NCBI GenBank assembly: GCA_022702545.1
Contig: JAHRBC010000001.1
Location: forward strand, 5,394,001-5,458,000
Reading direction: 5' to 3'
DNA: 64,000 nt
From: Phycomyces nitens
Lineage: Eukaryota; Mucoromycota; Mucoromycetes; Mucorales; Phycomycetaceae
Every line of letters starts with the position of its first letter. The stretch's first letter is position 1. Below, piece by piece: positions 44,494 through 54,800 of this stretch. Position numbers and translations under genes: made by a program. The notes beneath the pieces are model-generated. The model saw only the letters and a list, made by a program, of their open reading frames with translations. It did not search any database and was not told the DNA's origin.

Positions 44494-45071
44494 ATTTGGG
44501 ATTGTTGTCGGACATTATTTTGATGAATCCGTAAAATCTGAAGATGATTAACCGCAGTACTTCTTTACGCGCAGTAACATCGTCCTGAGCATTAACCACA
44601 GTACAATGTCTCTTCTTTTATTAAAATATTATATAATAGCTACTGCAGATAATGTGCAGTACTAGTTAGAAAACTATATAAGATAACCAAAGTCATAATA
44701 ATAAAAGGATATTTTTGTTAAATCAGAGGAAAACAAAGCACAGACAAGAGTACGGTGAGACTTTGTTTATTAAGAGAGAAAGAATTTGTGAATGAGATGA
44801 AGACTATTGCTATTCATATTGTGCATTTATATAGATATTGAGATGAGTGCTAGTGATGATATGATGATATCATGTAATGTCTGTTCTCTCTGCCAACTAT
44901 TAGATATAACTTGTTATTTTACTTAGTACTATTAACCAGTGTGTTAGTACTAGTTGTTAGTGTGTCTTTACATATGAATAATGTATTTGGAAAGGTACAC
45001 TCTTTAGTGCACTTCCAGTAGGTTGGTTATTCAATATGTTTCAATATTGGTAATTTGTGTTAATGTTTCAA
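44494..45071. other. No gene recognised
   Basis: About 580 bp with repeated GCAGTAC words (about 44550-44660) and AT-rich sequence. It could be the diverged first part of LTR R1 copy 2, but no boundary could be fixed. Confidence 0.45.
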
Positions 45072-45359
45072 TTGTAAGAAACATCCTATTGGTAAAATTG
45101 ATTGACCAATCATAACCAGATCCGGACATCGCACCTCTAAGACCAATAGTATTCTTTCCTTGCTTTCCTTGTAAAGACACTCCATAGAACCAATCATTAT
45201 AATTATCTTAGTAGACATTAGCTAGAAATATTCATATAAATACCCCTAGAGCTTGATCATAGAAGGATCAAGCGAACAACATCTTTATTAAAGGAATCTA
45301 TCTTCAAACTCTCTGCCTGTTTTCTCTGTTCTTGCCTTTGTCTAGATTGGTTCCTGACA
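45072..45359 (+). repeat. LTR family R1, copy 2 (plus orientation)
   Basis: Nearly identical, inverted, to 40157-40450. It has CATATAAATACCCCTAGAGC (TATA-like) at about 45232 and ends GGTTCCTGACA at 45359. The 5' limit is uncertain because the similarity fades before 45072. Confidence 0.7.
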
Positions 45360-45977
45360 TCAATCTACAATTATGTTAGATACAACAATTTTATCCTCTC
45401 TTTGATTTTATGTATACTCCTGTTTCCCTAATAGTGTTGTAAATGAGTATTGATCACTGCTAAATCTGAGAGTAAGACTGAAAGATAAAATAATATTCTC
45501 ACTATTCCAGTCAAACAGATCTGCTTTTATGAGATTATCTAATACACAGATTATCATATACATAATTGATTATTATTTATTATTATTATTGTTATCACCA
45601 TAATATGGGATATACAGATATACACATATTTATCTAATAGCATCATCATATTCCATCTACATATTTTGTTTATTATATGAATACTTGATTGAGAGACTAC
45701 AACTACAACAAATTAATAATTCTAGAACATTACCTGAGTATCTGGGTTGGAATATTAAAATATTACCAATAGCATAAATGCTCTTCTTTACCAAAGCTCT
45801 CTGGCTGATCTGACTAGAGAAGTATCATATCAATAGGTCTCTCTGGATCATTCTAGAAAGACAATACTCCTGGAAGATGACTCATCATGATAAATATTAC
45901 CAAAGCATATACTGAATTATAAATCAGAAAACATATAAATATCAGTAGTTAGTTCTGTGTAGAAACAGAACCTTTTT

Positions 45978-45989
45978 GGCGTTCTATAT
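45978..45989 (+). repeat. Helentron left asymmetric inverted repeat
   Basis: GGCGTTCTATAT at the very 5' end; the complement is perfect over 12 bp at 52402-52413. Confidence 0.8.
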
Positions 45990-46214
45990 GGAGTTTACGG
46001 AGTTAGAAAGCCTAAGGAAAGAGGGAAAAGTGTAACATTTAAACTCCGTGATTTTGTAACAATTTTAAGCAGTGAAAGTTTGTAAGAATTTTACTAGTAA
46101 AAAATGTAAACACTTTAATCACGTGACGTTTTTGATTCTTCTCTATAGCTTACTAAGCATATTGTACTTTCCCTTACTCTTTTACTCTTATATTATATTA
46201 TTATAAAGTACAAA

Positions 46215-47741
46215 ATGCCTAGATCCACTGTCCCCCCTGAAGAAAGAGCTGAAAGAAGACGGACATACATGAGAGAATACCAGCGTAATCGTCGGCAATC
46301 AATGCAAGTGAGAATATCAGAAACAGAAACACAACAACGGAATTCAATGTCTCAAGCAGAGTACATGGAAGAATATCGACGCAGACGCCAACAAATAACT
46401 GAAATTGAAGTAGTTGAGATAGTAGAAGCAGAGAATATTAGTAATTCTCGTGCAGAGTATATGCGAGAGTATCGACGCAGACGCCGGCTTGCAGCTGAAA
46501 TAGAAATAGTTCAGGCGGAAATAGTTCAGGCAGAAGTAGTGGAGACAGAAGCGGCAGAGACAGAAGAAGAGAACCAGAATTCTCGAGCAGAATATATGCG
46601 CGAGTATAGGCGTAGTAGACAACGTAGAGCTGCTGAAGAGAATGAGCGAGTAGTAAGAAGACGTAGACTGAATGACACTGAGACAGATAATTGGAGTAAC
46701 ATACAAAGAAAGTATGAATCAACCATCAGAAAGGGTCCTACATACGTATGTGGATGTTGTGGAGGCCTTTTCTTTCAAAAAGATATATCTTCAGTAGAAA
46801 GAATCACTCTTGCGGGCAATTGGGGCTGTTCAGAAGATATTGTTGAGAAAACCTTTTGGGCAATTGACAATAATAAGATACCAAGCACTTTCGTCGATGA
46901 AGAAATTACAGACAAGATTCCACTATGTCCTACCTGTAAAACATCACTTCGAAAGAAAACACTTCCAACTCTTGCCCTGTCTAATGGCCTCCAATTTCCT
47001 GACCATGTCGTTTGTCTAGACGACCTAACAAGATTAGAAGAACGACTTGTTGCACCTCGACACGTTTTCCAGTCTATATGGACACACAAAGGACTAACTG
47101 GGCAGTATAGAAGCAAAGGCGGTATTGTAAATGTACCTGTTAATGTCGACACAACAGTCTCTTTACTTCCTCGTAATCTTGACGACTCAAATACAATTCA
47201 CTTGAGCTTAGCTCGTAGGATGCGTTATGTCAAAGACTATATTAGAGGTAATATAAGTCCCGCTAAAGTTTGGAGAGCAGCGATATTCCTACAGTCAACC
47301 TCACTCTACCAAGAGTATAATATCTCCTTGAGTGAAAATTGGATACAAGAATCTGCCAGCAATGATACTAGAATCGTAGAAGAGGACAATATCATTGAAC
47401 ACTCTGAGGAAAATGAAGAAAGTAATGCCGAGGACGAATCTATGAACTCTGGCGAGCAAGAAACTGTTATAGTTTCAGATCACAAAGCCCTCAGACTTTC
47501 ACCTGGAGATGGAAAGATACCTCTATCCATTATAACCGACAAATATAGCGACTTTCTGGCATTCCCTCAAATTTTCTGTGGCCAGCGGTTATCTTCTGAT
47601 AATATATCTTACTCTTGCATGACAAAATCTATTGCAAGAAGGTTCGATCGAAGAGCAGCTCAAAGAGTGGAGTATATTCTGTATATGGACAGAAAGAACC
47701 AAATAATGAGAATGTATAGCAACCTTAATACAGTTCTTTGA
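46215..47741 (+). pseudogene. Helentron protein, N-terminal part (STPR-like repeats, CxCC region)
   Basis: Starts at ATG 46215. Residues 10-160 hold four repeats around the core (R/Q)AEYMREYRRRR (about 46260, 46355, 46450 and 46580), highly basic, probably DNA-binding; they resemble the STPR peptide repeats seen in some insect and Helitron proteins. A cysteine-rich segment YVCGCCGGLFF (about 46745) and CPTCKTSL (about 46927) follow, as in the DUF6570-like region of Helitron proteins. The frame ends at a TGA (47739-47741), but the same frame continues straight into the Rep part, so the stop is a nonsense change inside one polyprotein. Confidence 0.75.
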
Positions 47742-49297
47742 AAGAAAACCAAGATCTCCAACAACGTACCTTACAATGCATCTGATTTCTTGAGTAACAA
47801 CAATGTTGAAGGACTACTGAGCAAAGACCAAGCATATAAGACCTTCAGTGGTATCTGTTCTACTGCAGAATATTGGAAAAATGAAAAAATGAATCTCTTG
47901 GCAATGGTTAGACAATTTGGCATTCTAACAATCTTTGTAACTCTATCTGCAGCCGAAGCAAGTTGGCCAGAGTTACTCTGTATCTTAAAACTTGTAAATG
48001 ATGGAGTTTCTATCACGGAAGAACAAGCAGGGCAATTATCGTATGCAGAAAAAGCCAAGCTTATTCAAAAAGACCCGATTACATGTGCCAGATACTTTGA
48101 CTATCGCTTTAGGCAACTAAAGAAAACTTGGAAAGCACCAAATGGGCCTTTTGGAGATCATTCGATTAAAGAATATTTCTTCCGGATCGAATTCCAGCAC
48201 AGAGGCTCGCCTCATGTTCATATGCTTGTATGGCTTGAGGGCGCTCCCAAGTACGAATCTGTTCATGAGGATATCGAAAGAAAAATATGTGAATTTGTTG
48301 ATAGTATGATTACATGCAAAAGGCAGTGGAGTGAGATTGTACACGACCAACAGGAAGATCACTGTAACGAGGATACTTGGAAAGAACTATTAAGAAGACA
48401 ATATCATAGGCACACATCTACCTGCCAAAGAAAACGTAACAATGTTACAATCTGTCGATTTAACATTCCATTTTACCCTATGGACAGAACCCGAATATTA
48501 CTCCTGCTAAATGAAAATGATGCTCTATCTGAGAATACCATTACTAAGTTAAAGCAGAATATTACTCGGATCAAAGCATATCTTCAAGAACACTACAAGG
48601 ATCTTCAAACATCAACCATGAGTTTTACCGATTTCCTGATAGCTGTCAATATAACATCTATTGATGAATATATATTATCTATCCGCAATACCCTGAAAAT
48701 GAACAAAATCATGATACAACGACAGCCAAATGAAGTTATGATCAATAACTATAACCCAAAAATATTCAGCATGTTCAGGTCAAATATGGATATTCAGTTT
48801 ATTCTCGATCCGTATGCATGCTGTGCATATGTAGTTGACTATATAAACAAGGCTGATAGAGGTTTGAGTAAGACACTTGAAGAAATTTACAATAAGCACA
48901 AAGATGACAGTAGCTCGACACCTTTTAATATGATGAGGTCACTTGCTGCGACATATTACAATGCTAGTGAGATATCCGCTCAAGAAGCAGCATACAACTT
49001 ACTACGAATTCGAATGTCAGAAGCAAGCACAGCAACAATATTCATACCAACAAGCAGACCAGAAAACCGACTTCATATACTAAAGAAGCAATCTGAACTT
49101 CTAGAAATGGATCCGGACTCTACCAACTGCTTTGAGGCTGGGTTAATTGACCATTACATCTGTAGACCTCAAGAATTGGAGACTATGACCTTGGCGCAGT
49201 TTGCTGCGTATTTTGAGTTTTCAAAAAAGCGACCATCAAGAAATAGTACAGCTACTGATATCACTCAAGGTGATGTTAATGATGATACCTACTTTGA
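47742..49297 (+). pseudogene. Helentron Rep (HUH) domain
   Basis: Same frame as the preceding part. It has FRIEFQHRGSPHVHMLVWLE (about 48180-48240) with the HUH metal motif PHVH, and later AYVVDYINKADRG (about 48826) with the two tyrosines of the rolling-circle nicking site. This domain nicks and joins single-stranded DNA in Helitron transposition. The frame runs on to 49487 with unrelated sequence; true homology leaves it at a C5 run (49298-49302), where a missing base shifts the frame. Confidence 0.82.
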
Positions 49298-49302
49298 CCC
49301 CC

Positions 49303-51132
49303 AGAAGATCAGGCTGATCGTATTCAAGAAAATAATGACAAAAATACACATTATGGTGAGCCAGGCCAAGTGTATTGTCTTTTGCAGAACCAAGGGTTCA
49401 TTAGAAAACGAACCAAGCCACGTGTCATCCGATACTACAAATTTAATATCAACCAAGATGCCGACGAATATTTTCGCTGCTTATTGATGCTATACAAAAG
49501 TTGGAGAAATGAAGAAGAAGAGCTATTAAGCATCAATTGTGAGGAAAAGTTTCTGGAGAATTCTGAGACTATCATATTAGCAAAAAAAGAATTCTCTCAG
49601 GTTGATGATGATGTATTAGATGGATATTTCGAGATGCTTTTGCTTGAACGCAGTAATATGGATACAGAAAGAGAAGATGAACCCGTAGAAAATGCAGAAA
49701 CTCTGGCTCCGCCTATTGCAGAAAATGATTTCAGACGTTACACTCTAGATATTGATGATAATGAAGAAGGAGAATACCATCGAACAACAGATTTAACGGA
49801 AGAGCTAAATGTAAATGGCTCTACACAGAACAATCAATTGTCATATCTTGAGAAAGTCAATATTCCAAAATGGCTAAGCAACTCCGAGTATCAAAATCTT
49901 CTGTCAATGCTGAACTTGCAACAGAGACAGTATTTGTACCACATCATCGATCATATTCGTAACAATATTGACCCTGCACATATTCCCCAATCCAATCCCA
50001 TTACATCAACACAAAATCATGCACCATTCTATCACTTCGTAACTGGAGGAGCCGGTACAGGAAAAAGCTTATTGATAAAAGCAATTTATCAAAGCCTTGT
50101 ACGCGAGTTGGACAGGACGAGGGAAAGAGATATGAATACACCGTCAGTTCTGCTATGTGCCCCAACGGGAAAGGCTGCTTTCAATATTTCAGGCCAAACA
50201 TTACACAATGCATTCCAGCTCCCTGTAACACAGCGTGGAAGAGGTGGACTCTCTCAACTCTCAGCAGATGTTTCTCATTCAATGGGTGTTGCACTTGCCG
50301 ATCTGAAAGTAGTCATTATTGATGAGATAAGTATGGTAGGAGAAACTCTTTTTGGGTGGGTAGATCAACGACTACGAGACATATTTGACCGATCTGTCCC
50401 ATTTGGTGGAAAGTCAGTTATTGTCTTTGGTGATTTTCTACAACTTCCGCCAGTTGGGGACACACCACTTTACAGCACCAGCCGTGCAAGAGATACAAAT
50501 CCATTTGTATCCTTATTTGGGTACAAGATTTGGGATTTGTTTAAAGTCCATAAATTAACAGAGATAATGCAACAAAGAGACGATGTCCCATTTGCAGTAG
50601 CCTTAAACAACATGGCAATTGGGTCAATGACTGAAGACGATATTCAGATTCTCCAAAGTCGAGTGGCTTCAATAACCCCTGAAGATGCAATGGAGATTAG
50701 CACTGGCAGAAGAACATTATCTTCAAGCCTCGTAGCTCAAGAAAGCAATTTATCTGACAGCAGTAACCAAAAGCCGATATATCTGTTTAACACAAATGCA
50801 TATGTTCAGCAAACAAACCAGCACATACTTACAAGCTTGAATACTGAAGGTGCGATTTCAAAATCTTTCGACCAAGTAACTGGGCATTGCAGAGATCGCA
50901 CTGCTATTCAAAGGCTCACATATTCTGCCGATGATCACGCAAAACAATCCGATGTCCAAGGACTGATAAAGACCCTTTTGCTGAAAATTAGTAGAAAATA
51001 CATGATGACTGTAAATATAGACACAACTGATGGTCTCGTCAATGGTACAACTGGAATCTTGGAGAGGATTGATTATGGCCAAAACCTGGTATCTGACGAC
51101 TCTAGTTCTGAAACAGCCAATCCTACTCTTTT
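49303..51132 (+). pseudogene. Helentron PIF1-like helicase, main part
   Basis: Frame after the C-run. It begins with RTKPRVIRYYKFNINQD (about 49405), typical of the Rep-helicase linker. It then has Walker A GGAGTGKSLLI (about 50047), CAPTGKAAFN, Walker B VVIIDEISMVG (about 50310) and GDFLQLPPVG (about 50440), all PIF1/RecD superfamily 1 motifs. At 51133-51137 an A5 run lacks one base, and the helicase continues in the next frame with PLRLWIKFDDE. Confidence 0.85.
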
Positions 51133-51137
51133 AAAAA

Positions 51138-52281
51138 GCCCTTAAGATTATGGATTAAATTTGATGATGAAAGAAGTGGGAAGCAGCTGAGAAGACAGCA
51201 AGAAAGAATCCAACGTAGACTTGGGATTTCAGACAATCTAACAATGATAGAGCCTCACTCTACAATAATTCGCAGAAATCTGAAAAGTCAAATACATCTG
51301 ACCCGCACGCAATTCCCCATGGTTCCAGCTGAAGCGCTCACTGTACACAAGTCACAAGGGGGTACTTACAAATCCGTTGTTGTTTTTGACCATGGTTCAT
51401 ACAGAATGACGAGATCACTTCTATATGTTGCATGCTCCAGGGCCACTTCTGCCGATGGCCTAAGATTGATATGCAAGAGTAACCAGTTTATTCCACCGAA
51501 GCCCATAACCGAAGATTGAAACAATCAGCTACAAATTGAAATCAACAGACATCAAACAGTACAGCTGGAACTATCGTTTGGCCACCTACAGAAACAAGAA
51601 GAAAGTGATTATACACAGCTAATATCACACAATGTACAGAGCTTGAGGGCACATTTAAGCCAAATAACCAGCGACCAAGTATACCTGTCCTCAAATATCC
51701 TCCTTTTCAATGAAACATGGACATTACCAAACCATGAAAGCTGCGTTATTCCAGGATTTACATTGGTATCTTCTATTGACAGTAACCCAACCAATGCTCG
51801 AGTTTCTGGTGCTTGCTGTTATGTTCGCAATTCATTTTTATCTAGAACAATTGGGTCAAGCAATGAAACTGCCATACGCACCGCCAACTCCAGACTGTTC
51901 CTTGATGGAAACAATGGATCAACTAGTGTAGCTTTCTTTGTCTTGAACGAAAGCCTATATTGCAGCATATATGTATCTCCACGATGTCAACTAAGTACCT
52001 TGATGGAAGCACTAGAGTTTGTTGTTAGCCATGATTATATGCACATAACGATCGCTGGTGATTTTAATGTTGATTTCACAAAAGAATCAACCAAGAAAGC
52101 CACTTTACTTCAATTTATGAATAGCAAGAACATGACCACTACACTCCCAGCCACTATTCAGTCGACAACAAACCAAAATACTCTCATTGACAACATTTTT
52201 ACAACTATGCCAGTTATGGATTCAGGAAAATATTTATCCTTGACAAGTTATCATGCTCCTTTGTGGGCAAAATTTATGTAA
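51138..52281 (+). pseudogene. Helentron helicase C-terminus plus AP-endonuclease-like domain
   Basis: The first part closes the helicase: QFPMVPAEALTVHKSQGGTY and LLYVACSRAT (about 51320-51450). An in-frame TGA (51517-51519) follows, but the same frame continues into an endonuclease/exonuclease/phosphatase domain: ISHNVQSLRAHL (about 51630), LLFNETW (catalytic Glu, about 51705), AGDFNVDF (about 52060) and SYHAPLW (about 52246) where the usual motif is S-D-H. Stop TAA at 52279-52281. An endonuclease fused after the helicase is the hallmark of Helentrons, as opposed to canonical Helitrons. Confidence 0.82.
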
Positions 52282-52401
52282 ATTATGTTAATTATTTTAT
52301 ACCTACTCTTCACTATGTTTTTATTCTCTATGTTTTATACTCTCTGTCTCAATACCAAAATAAAGTCACACAAGAAAAAAAAAGAAACCGAGTATATCGG
52401 A

Positions 52402-52413
52402 ATATAGAACGCC
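52402..52413 (-). repeat. Helentron right subterminal inverted repeat
   Basis: ATATAGAACGCC, 12 of 12 complementary to the left end, lying inside the right terminus and upstream of the closing hairpin. Confidence 0.8.
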
Positions 52414-52436
52414 TTACTTGATATAGACTTTAGTCT

Positions 52437-52450
52437 AAACCGAGTGGTTT
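52437..52450 (+). terminator. Helentron 3' terminal hairpin
   Basis: AAACC-GAGT-GGTTT, a 5-bp stem 2 bases before the right end. A second small stem, TAGAC-TTTA-GTCTA, lies just upstream (about 52424-52437). Rolling-circle elements use such hairpins to end transfer. Confidence 0.65.
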
Positions 52451-52590
52451 TATTTGGAATAAACACCCTACACAAGTTCTTACAAATTCTTCCGTATCTT
52501 TCCAAGTTTTATTCTACCCACAACAAAGACAGCGTTGAAATACACAACAAAATCTGGAGGGACAACATCAATGATTCTACAGGATCTAGC

Positions 52591-52740
52591 TGTCAGGAAC
52601 CGATCTATACAAGGAATAAGACAGGAGAAACAGGCAGAGAGTTATAAAAAGATTTCTTTATTAAAGATGTTGTTCACTTGATCTTTCTATTGATCAAGCT
52701 CTAAGATCATTTATATACTTTTTAGTTCTAGCTATGTTTG
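52591..52740 (-). repeat. LTR family R1, copy 3 (partial, minus orientation)
   Basis: Starts TGTCAGGAACCGATC and matches copy 1 through the AAAGATGTTGTTCACTTGATC region and the GATC-centred inverted repeat to about AGCTATGT, then diverges. More diverged than copies 1 and 2. The far end could not be placed. Confidence 0.65.
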
Positions 52741-54610
52741 AGACAATTGAGAAGAGATTGGTGTTGTTGCAGAATGAAACATAGTTATGTTTCATTAATT
52801 ATCACTACAAAAGTCTAAGAGTATTATGTAGATAAAACTTATAAAATAAGCTACTTAATTGTATAGTTTTACTATGCTTTTGGTAATATATAATCGTGAT
52901 CTGTAGTAGACTAAAAAGATATGGGAGTGAACTGAATCATCCTACCTACTGGTGTACAAGAATCCAATGTAGAATATTTAAATGCCCTCAAACAGTGCAA
53001 AACTTAAATATACATTGTAGCCACAATATATTCCTAGTCGATCTACCCTTTTTTGCATTGTATTTTACGATACACAGACAGTTTGTGTCAGGGGAGATTG
53101 ACCACTTACAAACAACCAGTTTTATCTTTCATTATATTTTATAGTGGGTTTTATAATATGTTTTAACAGTCCATCAAGGATGATTGTAGACTATTGCAAG
53201 GTAATTGTAGTTATTCTATGCAAACAAGCCTCTCTGGTTTATTGTTTTTTGGAGCAATAGATTCTGAAAATTTTTATTTTTTGTTTTATTTGATAAAAAA
53301 TACATTTGCGCTATATATTCTAGTCTCTAGATTATTTCTTTGGTATATCTATTCTACCAATCGATATTTCTTGGTCAGCACCATCAACTGGTTCTTAATA
53401 GAGCCAGGATACTTACCTAGCTGAGAGAAAGCCAATACTGTCTAAAAGTAAAAGAGAAGATTGTTAGTAAATTATTTTTATATAAATCATTCATTCTTAT
53501 ACTTACATTTTTAATATAATAAATAAAACATTTGATAGACTCTCTGTAATATACCAACAAATGATTATTGTCTAATAGATATATATTAATATTTGTAGAT
53601 AAACAATATGTAATACTAAAATATTAGTTTACTTACAAGATATAGCCATTGGAATGGCCAGATAATTTCAATCGGGAATCAATATAAGAGCATAGCAAGA
53701 TGTCTGTTATAGATGTTATTAAAGAGGACATATTTATAATATAAAAGGTTTACCAGAATATTATATTGAGATAGATAGAAAAATAGAATTTGTGGCTATA
53801 TATAAAAGAGTGATTTGGTTAATAAAGAATAGCTTTAGCATAATATGATCTTACCTTTGGATATACAGCCAAGTGCAATAGAGAGCCCCATAATATATTT
53901 ATAAGCAGTTACCTATGAATAATAAAATAGATTGAGTAAAAAATATATTCACAAGAGAAAGAAAAGAATTAATTACCAGAGTATTTTGCGGTAATATTTA
54001 GGCACAAAAGAATATAAAAAATAAAAAGGAAAAACAAATACTTTGTATTAAAAGGCTGTTTGACCCTGATAAAATGCGGGAAATAAAAATGATAATCCAA
54101 AAGAATATGCCTGCCGTCATTTTCATATCTTTGTAATTTATAGTTTATTAGGTTGAAAAAGATGTCTAGATATAGAACAAGAGTTTACACAATGCTGTTA
54201 AATAATAATAAAACTATAAGACAATTCATTATCTTCAGTCAACTTATTTACTTGCAAGCATACTGGTCATATTTCTCTTCCTTCTTATGAGAATAAACAT
54301 GATAATAATTGATTTGTTTATTATTTCTACTCCAATTAATTTAATGATATAGTTACAAGAAGTAGAAATAAATCACAAACAAATATGACATCTAAAAGGC
54401 TCTACTTTATTATTCTATCCAATAGAACATATTGAATAATATAATCGCCATCAAAAATAAAAAAGTTTATTATGTTTAACTTCAGTCTACTAATGGTAAG
54501 ATAATATAGTAGTTTGTTATGAATGAAACCACTCAATTTTTGTAGTGTATATTGGTTCTTTGAGAGCAATACATATATATGAATCTGATTGTATTGTTTC
54601 AGGAATCTGA
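52741..54610. other. AT-rich region, no gene recognised
   Basis: About 1.9 kb of very AT-rich DNA with short direct and inverted words but no coding features. Short open frames (52896-53144, 53194-53424) are Phe/Leu/Ile/Tyr-rich and random-looking. It may be degraded transposon sequence. Confidence 0.5.
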
Positions 54611-54800
54611 TTGGTGATTTCTGACACTAGCAATTCAAATTCAGGACCTATGCAACAATTACAGCATACAGGTCATTTATCAACACATCCCGGGGATCTT
54701 GAACACCCAAGCCGACCAGTTGAGCAGACGCAAGAAACCATTGTACGAATCAACAATTCCGAGGAAGATGTTCAATTATATACAACAAAAGTAGAGACCA

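Larger units (their letters stand above)
45978..52452 (+). mobile_element. Helentron (Helitron-like rolling-circle element with endonuclease)
   Basis: Boundaries come from the interrupted LTR. The left end GGCGTTCTATAT (45978-45989) recurs inverted as ATATAGAACGCC at 52402-52413, about 40 bp inside the right end, and a short hairpin AAACC-GAGT-GGTTT (52437-52450) closes the element. Such asymmetric inverted repeats plus a terminal hairpin, insertion between T residues, and a C-terminal endonuclease in the Rep/helicase protein are known traits of Helentrons/Helitron2. The protein is broken by two stops and two frameshifts, so this copy is not autonomous as read. Confidence 0.85.
45435..52525 (+). 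repeat. LTR family R2, copy B, split in two by the Helentron
   Basis: The left part 45435-45977 starts TGTTGTAAATGAG and matches copies A and C until AACCTTTTT. The right part 52453-52525 resumes with TTGGAATAAACACCCTAC and ends CTACCCACAACA exactly as the other copies do. Between them lies the 6.5 kb Helentron. Together the two parts make a complete LTR of about 615 bp. Confidence 0.9.

Noticed and set aside
46344..46726. Minus-strand frames opposite the Helentron N-terminus
   Set aside because: Shadows of the Arg/Glu-rich repeat coding sequence.
47739..47741. TGA read-through or recoded TGA in the Helentron
   Set aside because: Host genes here use TGA as a normal stop (for example YR and dioxygenase ends) and frameshifts are also present in the element, so simple decay is more likely.
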